From positions 62,001 to 126,000 of the forward strand of contig NZ_AYMG01000003.1 of assembly GCF_000633455.1 (NCBI RefSeq): a DNA stretch of 64,000 bases, written 5' to 3'. The notes under the pieces are model-generated. The model did no database searches. It had not been told where the DNA came from and saw only the letters and a program-made list of their open reading frames with translations. The position numbers and the translations under genes were made by a program. Shown in pieces: positions 59,912-64,000 of this stretch; the first letter of the stretch is position 1, and the number at the start of each line of letters is the position of its first letter. The DNA comes from Pedobacter jeongneungensis (GTDB lineage Bacteria; Bacteroidota; Bacteroidia; Sphingobacteriales; Sphingobacteriaceae).

Positions 59912-60726
59912 TGTACAATTAATTTTAGGGGATTAAAAAAATGATTTAAAGGTCCGTTGCCTTGCCCTGTTTTTACTTCGCTGCCAGCTTGTAAAGCATT
60001 ACTGATATAGTTTTTTGCATTTTTAATTGCAGATAATAAATTGTTGCCCTTCGCCATTTCGGCAGCTATAGCTGATGATAAAGTACAGCCCGTTCCATGC
60101 AGGTTTTTGGAAGAAATAAAGGCACTTTCTAAAACCACCGGAATTTCAGCACCAGAAATGAGCACATCGTAAATAATCGGTCCAGCCAAATGACCACCTT
60201 TTACCAAAACTGCTTTTGCGCCTTTTCCGACAATTTTCTTGCCTGCCGCTATCATATCATCGAGGTTATGGATTTCTTGTCCCGAAAGAATTATGGCCTC
60301 ATCTATATTTGGGGTAACCAGGCTTACCATCGGGAACAATTTTTCGATCAATTGGTTAACGGTATCGGGTTCGATTAAGCGGTGACCACTGGTGGCCACC
60401 ATTACCGGATCTAAAATAACAGGAACGGATTGATTGTAAGCTTTTAGTTCTTTTTCAATTACCTGTACCACTTCAGCACGGTTAATCATTCCGATTTTAA
60501 TGGCTACGGGCAATATATCTTCGAGTACGGCTTGCAATTGATCTTTAATCATTTCGTCAGGAATACCATGTACCGACCTCACTCCCATTGTATTTTGTGC
60601 GGTTACCGCAGTAATGACAGAAGTACCAAAGCAGCCCAAAGCAGAAAAGGTTTTTAGATCGGCCTGGATACCAGCCCCACCTCCACTATCAGAACCGGCT
60701 ATGGTTAATACATTAATATAATTCAT
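59908..60726 (-). CDS. thiD: Hydroxymethylpyrimidine/phosphomethylpyrimidine kinase ThiD
   Basis: The start at 60726 gives 272 residues; a frame extending to 60882 runs through the TPP riboswitch and is not protein. Conserved [20 protein letters not shown] (FAD-free ribokinase fold, substrate loop), [20 protein letters not shown], and ATP-binding [20 protein letters not shown] are seen. It phosphorylates HMP to HMP-PP for thiamine phosphate synthesis. The gene follows a TPP riboswitch directly, and tenA is coupled to it. No thiC, thiE or thiG gene is in the window. Confidence 0.95.
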   Translation of the reverse strand: MNYINVLTIAGSDSGGGAGIQADLKTFSALGCFGTSVITAVTAQNTMGVRSVHGIPDEMIKDQLQAVLEDILPVAIKIGMINRAEVVQVIEKELKAYNQSVPVILDPVMVATSGHRLIEPDTVNQLIEKLFPMVSLVTPNIDEAIILSGQEIHNLDDMIAAGKKIVGKGAKAVLVKGGHLAGPIIYDVLISGAEIPVVLESAFISSKNLHGTGCTLSSAIAAEMAKGNNLLSAIKNAKNYISNALQAGSEVKTGQGNGPLNHFFNPLKLIVQ

Positions 60727-60810
60727 AAAAAAGACTACGTTTTGTGATATAACTTCAGGAGTCTTCAAATGCAGAATGCATGATATGCAAATGTGCAGAC
60801 AAACTAATTT

Positions 60811-60957
60811 TCCTACGCCGGCATTATCCGGATCAGGTTCATTTGAGGTTGATGACTGGAGGGTTTTAAGGCTGAAGGACATTACCCTCTACCTTTTTAC
60901 CTTCTACCTTTGACCTCAAAATGGGTATATTCTCAGCCAACGATTTGAAGGCACCCC
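60811..60957 (-). promoter_or_regulatory. TPP riboswitch with extended P3 arm, upstream of thiD-tenA
   Basis: On the minus strand GGGGTGCC (about 60957) is followed by CTGAGA with ATACCC, and by GAACCTGATCCGGATAATGC and CGGCGTAGGA (60811), all signature parts. Between ATACCC and GAACCTGA there are about 82 nt, where short bacterial versions have about 10. TTTGAGGT (60913-60920) and ACCTCAAA (60842-60849) are perfectly complementary and close this extended P3 arm. TPP binding would reduce thiD-tenA expression; a terminator or SD-sequestering mode was not resolved. Confidence 0.93.
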
Positions 60958-61133
60958 TAAAGTTTTATTTTATAGTGCAATATAAGGCTTAAATTTTGAT
61001 TCCTTCAGGAAAAAGGAAAATGAGAGATCTTTTAAATAAACCATGAGCTGGAGGTAACTAATAGATTTCTCCATTTCGCTACCGATGAAAAACCGGCAAG
61101 CTTCAGTTGAAATGACGAAAGTTGCTAAAACAA

Positions 61134-61165
61134 AAAAATCCCGGTATAAATACCGGGATTTTTTT
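61134..61165 (-). terminator. Terminator after lpdA
   Basis: AATCCCGGTA, TAAA, TACCGGGATT is flanked by A- and T-runs, so it works in both directions. It is about 60 bp after the lpdA stop. Confidence 0.85.
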
Positions 61166-61221
61166 TTATACGTGTAACTCAATAAGAAGATACTGAAACA
61201 AGTTCAGCATGACGGCAATTG

Positions 61222-62628
61222 TTAAATATGTATCGCCCTGTTATCAGTTGCAGCAAGAGCTGCTTCTTTTAATGCTTCGGTATACGTTGGGTGAGCGTGG
61301 CAGGTACGTGCAATATCTTCAGCAGATGCGCGGAATTCCATGGCAATAACTGCTTCAGCAATCATATCAGCAGCACGTGGCCCGATCATGTGTACGCCTA
61401 AAACTTCATCAGTAGCAGCATCAGCCAAAACTTTAATGAAACCATCGGTATCCATACTCGCTTTCGCACGTCCGCTGGCTTTGAACGGGAACGAACCTGC
61501 TTTATATTTTACGCCTTTTTCCTTCAATTGCTCTTCGGTTAAACCTACAGAAGCAACTTCTGGCCAGGTATAAACCACACCAGGGATTAAGTTATAATTG
61601 ATATGTGGTTTTTGGCCGGCAATGGTTTCGGCAACATAAGTACCTTCATCCTCTGCTTTGTGCGCCAACATGGCTCCTGTTATAACATCACCAATGGCAT
61701 AAACACCTTTAACCGAAGTTTCTAAATGCTCGTTAACCGGAATTTTTTTACCTCTTTCTTCTACGGTGATTCCGATTTTATCTAAACCTAAACCTTCGCT
61801 ATAGGCGGTACGGCCAACAGCTACGATACAGTAATCAGCTTCTAAAGAAATGGTTTCGCCTTTTGGTGTTTCAGCAGTAACGGTTACGGTTTTACCTTTC
61901 GTGGTAGCGCCGGTAACTTTATGGCCCATGTAAAACTCCATGCCTAACGTTTTCTTTAAAACACGTTGAAGTTCTTTACCCAAACCAGCATCCATAGTGC
62001 CGATGATAGATGGTAAAAACTCTACAACAGAAACTTTTGTACCTAAACGGGCATAAACCGAACCTAATTCCAGGCCGATTACACCACCACCGATAACCAC
62101 CATCGTTTTTGGTACTTCTTTAATATTTAAAGCTTCGGTTGAAGTAATGATGCGTTTTTTATCGATAGGTAAAAATGGTAAAGCTGTTGGTTTAGAACCT
62201 GTAGCAATGATTACGTTTTTAGCAGACAAAGTTTCGGTAGAACCATCAGCTTTGGTTACCAGGATGGTATTTTTATCTACAAAAGAACCCACACCTTCGA
62301 AAGAATCGATTTTGTTTTTCTTGAACAAATAAGTGATACCAGCTGTATTTTGAGCAACAACATCGTCTTTACGAGCGATCATTTGTTTCATATCAACTTT
62401 TAAATCTTTTAAGTTGATACCGTGAGTAGTAAATGTATGGGCAGCGTTGTGGAAATGCTCTGAAGAATCTAACAAAGCCTTAGATGGGATACAGCCTACA
62501 TTTAAGCAAGTACCTCCAAAAGTTTTATATTTTTCTACTACTGCAGTTTTTAAACCTAACTGAGCACAACGGATTGCGCCTACATAACCGCCCGGCCCTG
62601 AACCGATAACAACGACATCGTATTGCAT
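61222..62628 (-). CDS. lpdA: Dihydrolipoyl dehydrogenase
   Basis: This 468-residue E3 flavoprotein of 2-oxoacid dehydrogenase and glycine-cleavage complexes reoxidises dihydrolipoyl groups with NAD+. FAD motif VVVIGSGPGGYVGAIRCAQL, redox-active disulfide GGTCLNVGCIPSK (Cys41, Cys46), NAD motif VVIGGGVIGLELGSVYARLG and catalytic C-terminal HAHPTYTEALKEAA are all present. The gene is alone, without E1 or E2 genes nearby, as commonly seen for one of the lpd copies in this phylum. A large imperfect palindrome lies 135 bp upstream of its start. Confidence 0.97.
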   Translation of the reverse strand: MQYDVVVIGSGPGGYVGAIRCAQLGLKTAVVEKYKTFGGTCLNVGCIPSKALLDSSEHFHNAAHTFTTHGINLKDLKVDMKQMIARKDDVVAQNTAGITYLFKKNKIDSFEGVGSFVDKNTILVTKADGSTETLSAKNVIIATGSKPTALPFLPIDKKRIITSTEALNIKEVPKTMVVIGGGVIGLELGSVYARLGTKVSVVEFLPSIIGTMDAGLGKELQRVLKKTLGMEFYMGHKVTGATTKGKTVTVTAETPKGETISLEADYCIVAVGRTAYSEGLGLDKIGITVEERGKKIPVNEHLETSVKGVYAIGDVITGAMLAHKAEDEGTYVAETIAGQKPHINYNLIPGVVYTWPEVASVGLTEEQLKEKGVKYKAGSFPFKASGRAKASMDTDGFIKVLADAATDEVLGVHMIGPRAADMIAEAVIAMEFRASAEDIARTCHAHPTYTEALKEAALAATDNRAIHI

Positions 62629-62762
62629 AATTTCTTGATAATTTTAATTAGCCAAATGTAGGGAAAAAAGGCGGAAAGCTGAAAGCGAATGGCTAATTGA
62701 AATGGTTCGGTATTTCATAATCAATGGCTGAAGATCAATAAAATGGCTTATTAAAGCCCAAA

Positions 62763-62842
62763 AGTCCATTGGTTTGATGAGCGTACAAAACATTTTACTT
62801 TCAGCGTATAAAATGTTCTGATAAACTCAAACCAAATGGACT
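62763..62842. repeat. Large imperfect palindrome upstream of lpdA
   Basis: AGTCCATTGGTTTGATGAG (62763) pairs with CTCAAACCAAATGGACT (62826-62842). An inner pair AACATTTTA and TAAAATGTT extends the stem. It is a long hairpin in a 305-bp gene-free spacer (62629-62933), beside the 3' end of the small lipoprotein gene. Confidence 0.75.
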
Positions 62843-62933
62843 AAAGAGACTGTTTTGGAGTTGGGAGATTGGCGTTTGGAGCCAATATCCAGTTTAAACA
62901 ACTAACCGATTGACCAATAAATAATGAACCAAC

Positions 62934-63332
62934 CTACAAACTTAATGACGCCGATGCGCTTAAAATTGCTCCGCTTGATGTGCCTTCTCTTTTTAATTCT
63001 CCATCTACATAAATCTGTGCTTTTAGCGTAGAGCTAGCATTAACCCCTGTTGCATTGGCAGCAATGTTTAATGAAAGTGTGCCTGCAGGTACGGTAATTT
63101 CCTGACTGGCCCAGGTAGATCCGCTTAAGCTTGTAGCAGTTGTAATCTGCGAATCGTAGCCATAAACTACTGTACTGATGTTACTTCCAGCTGAGGCTTC
63201 AAGTTTAAATACCACCTTGTGCGAACTTTTTGAAGGAGTTTCTGCATCGTCTTTTTTACATGACATTAAACCCGTAAATAAAACCAGCGCAAAGAAAGAA
63301 AGTACAAATGTTTTAATTTTGATGTTTTTCAT
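62934..63332 (-). CDS. Small lipoprotein of unknown function
   Basis: This 132-residue protein has a lipobox LMSC (lipid Cys25) followed by KKDDAETPSKSSHKVVFKLE. The mature part has a repeated Ser/Thr/Val/Ala pattern like a single small beta-sandwich domain (STVVYGYDSQITTATSLSGS, PAGTLSLNIAANATGVNASS) of 85-90 residues. No enzyme motif is visible. It is divergent from the exported protein gene at 63481; promoters lie in 63333-63480. Confidence 0.75.
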   Translation of the reverse strand: MKNIKIKTFVLSFFALVLFTGLMSCKKDDAETPSKSSHKVVFKLEASAGSNISTVVYGYDSQITTATSLSGSTWASQEITVPAGTLSLNIAANATGVNASSTLKAQIYVDGELKREGTSSGAILSASASLSL

Positions 63333-63480
63333 AATTAGATTTTAAAAAATAGAACTGCAAATAAACAAATGCGCGTTTTGCTGTGCAATAACCAGAAAAC
63401 ACCATTTTTTTCTACCTGATTTCAGGTATATTCTGACTTTAATTTCTGGTTAATAGATAAAGCATGCATTTTTAGTTTTA

Positions 63481-64000
63481 ATGAGAAATTACATCATCCT
63501 ACTTTTATCCCTGATTTTTTGTTATTTAAATGGTAAAGCACAGTTGCGGCCAGTTGATCAAAAATATACTGATAGCCTGAGCAAGATTTTACAGGCCAAT
63601 GCATCTGACAGCATAAAAGCTGAAACAGCTTTTAAATTATGCAATTTTTGGTCGGAAATAGATAGTAATAAAGCTGTTCCTTATTTAAACACGGGAAGAT
63701 CATGGAGCAAAGCATATCCATTGCTAATGGCTAAATCATATTGGTACGAATCTTTAATTTATCTCTACAAGGATTATCCTAAAACAGAAAGATTACTTAT
63801 CAAAGCCGATTCTTTATTGAATAAATTTAATATAAAAGAAATTTATCGGATAAGATCAATGATTTGGCATAACTATGCTTTGATACAACAACATAAAGAT
63901 GATTTGAAAACCACACTTGATGTACTGATTAACCGTGTTTTACCACTTTCTAAAAAAGCTGGTCATAAGGAACTTCTGGGTACAGAATATGTTTCTATCG
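63481..64000 (+). CDS. N-terminal part of an exported TPR-type protein, probably a sensor kinase or regulator
   Basis: An open frame from ATG at 63481 (MRNYIILLLSLIFCYLNGKA, a signal peptide) runs off the window edge with 173 residues visible. ASDSIKAETAFKLCNFWSEI and LLMAKSYWYESLIYLYKDYP are TPR-like helical repeats. In Bacteroidota, such an exported TPR region is usually followed by a membrane segment and a histidine kinase or LuxR-type DNA-binding domain, but those parts are outside the window. Confidence 0.7.
   Translation, partial: MRNYIILLLSLIFCYLNGKAQLRPVDQKYTDSLSKILQANASDSIKAETAFKLCNFWSEIDSNKAVPYLNTGRSWSKAYPLLMAKSYWYESLIYLYKDYPKTERLLIKADSLLNKFNIKEIYRIRSMIWHNYALIQQHKDDLKTTLDVLINRVLPLSKKAGHKELLGTEYVSI

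Noticed and set aside
60727..60882. Longer thiD start
   Set aside because: The extra 52 codons translate the TPP riboswitch and the family begins at [13 protein letters not shown].

Overview
The window looks like a chromosomal segment of a pigmented member of the Bacteroidota, most likely Sphingobacteriaceae and Pedobacter-like. The reasons are two SusC/SusD pairs, an Oar-type TonB receptor, Bacteroidota-style promoters (TTG, 19 bp, TAnnTTTg), low GC, a carotenoid gene set with a fused small lycopene cyclase and a neighbouring ECF sigma factor, and several short dispersed repeats. The genus is inferred from gene content; no rRNA is present.

Layout. 1-9.3 kb: a minus-strand locus with SusC and SusD (SusD cut by the window edge), a TIGR03364-type FAD amine oxidoreductase, an MFS/DUF5690 transporter, an exported alkaline-phosphatase-superfamily hydrolase and an XRE-cupin regulator. 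It fits uptake and breakdown of an organophosphorus amine, possibly an aminophosphonate. 9.5-17.9 kb: a frameshifted small exported-protein gene, a lone Oar-like receptor, an acetyltransferase, DUF4256, and an ArsR-AHSA1-DoxX-YdeI operon. 18.3-31.5 kb: a tight nine-gene minus-strand operon of SusC, SusD, a cyanophycinase-like S51 hydrolase, two DoxX-type membrane proteins, a SoxD-like cytochrome c, a SoxC-like molybdopterin enzyme, a CrtI-like FAD oxidoreductase and a YeiH-type sulfite/sulfate exporter. This is the most striking system here: outer-membrane uptake wired to periplasmic sulfur oxidation.

32-40.8 kb: an AraC-type remnant, an S41 protease, tRNA-Asn, a PfkB kinase, and an EmrAB-TolC-like efflux operon divergent from an AraC regulator. 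41-49.4 kb: a scattered carotenoid set (lycopene cyclase, CrtI, CrtZ, ECF sigma factor, no phytoene synthase in the window) interrupted by a tandem repeat array, a broken GIY-YIG gene, a candidate small RNA, murB and small exported proteins. 49.5-55.9 kb: a TetR-TolC-MFP-RND efflux operon. 56-64 kb: an exported protein of unknown role, an MFS transporter, a TPP riboswitch controlling thiD-tenA, lpdA, a small lipoprotein, and the start of a TPR-type exported protein cut by the window edge.

Non-coding structure is rich. There are three copies of a roughly 250-290 bp element with an exchangeable internal hairpin, four copies of an ATATAAG-rich palindromic element, REP-like GTCATTGC and GTCATCCTGAGC families, a 17-bp perfect inverted repeat pair, and a decayed duplicate of the tRNA-Asn 3' region. 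All family assignments were made by reading the translated sequences; no database search was run.
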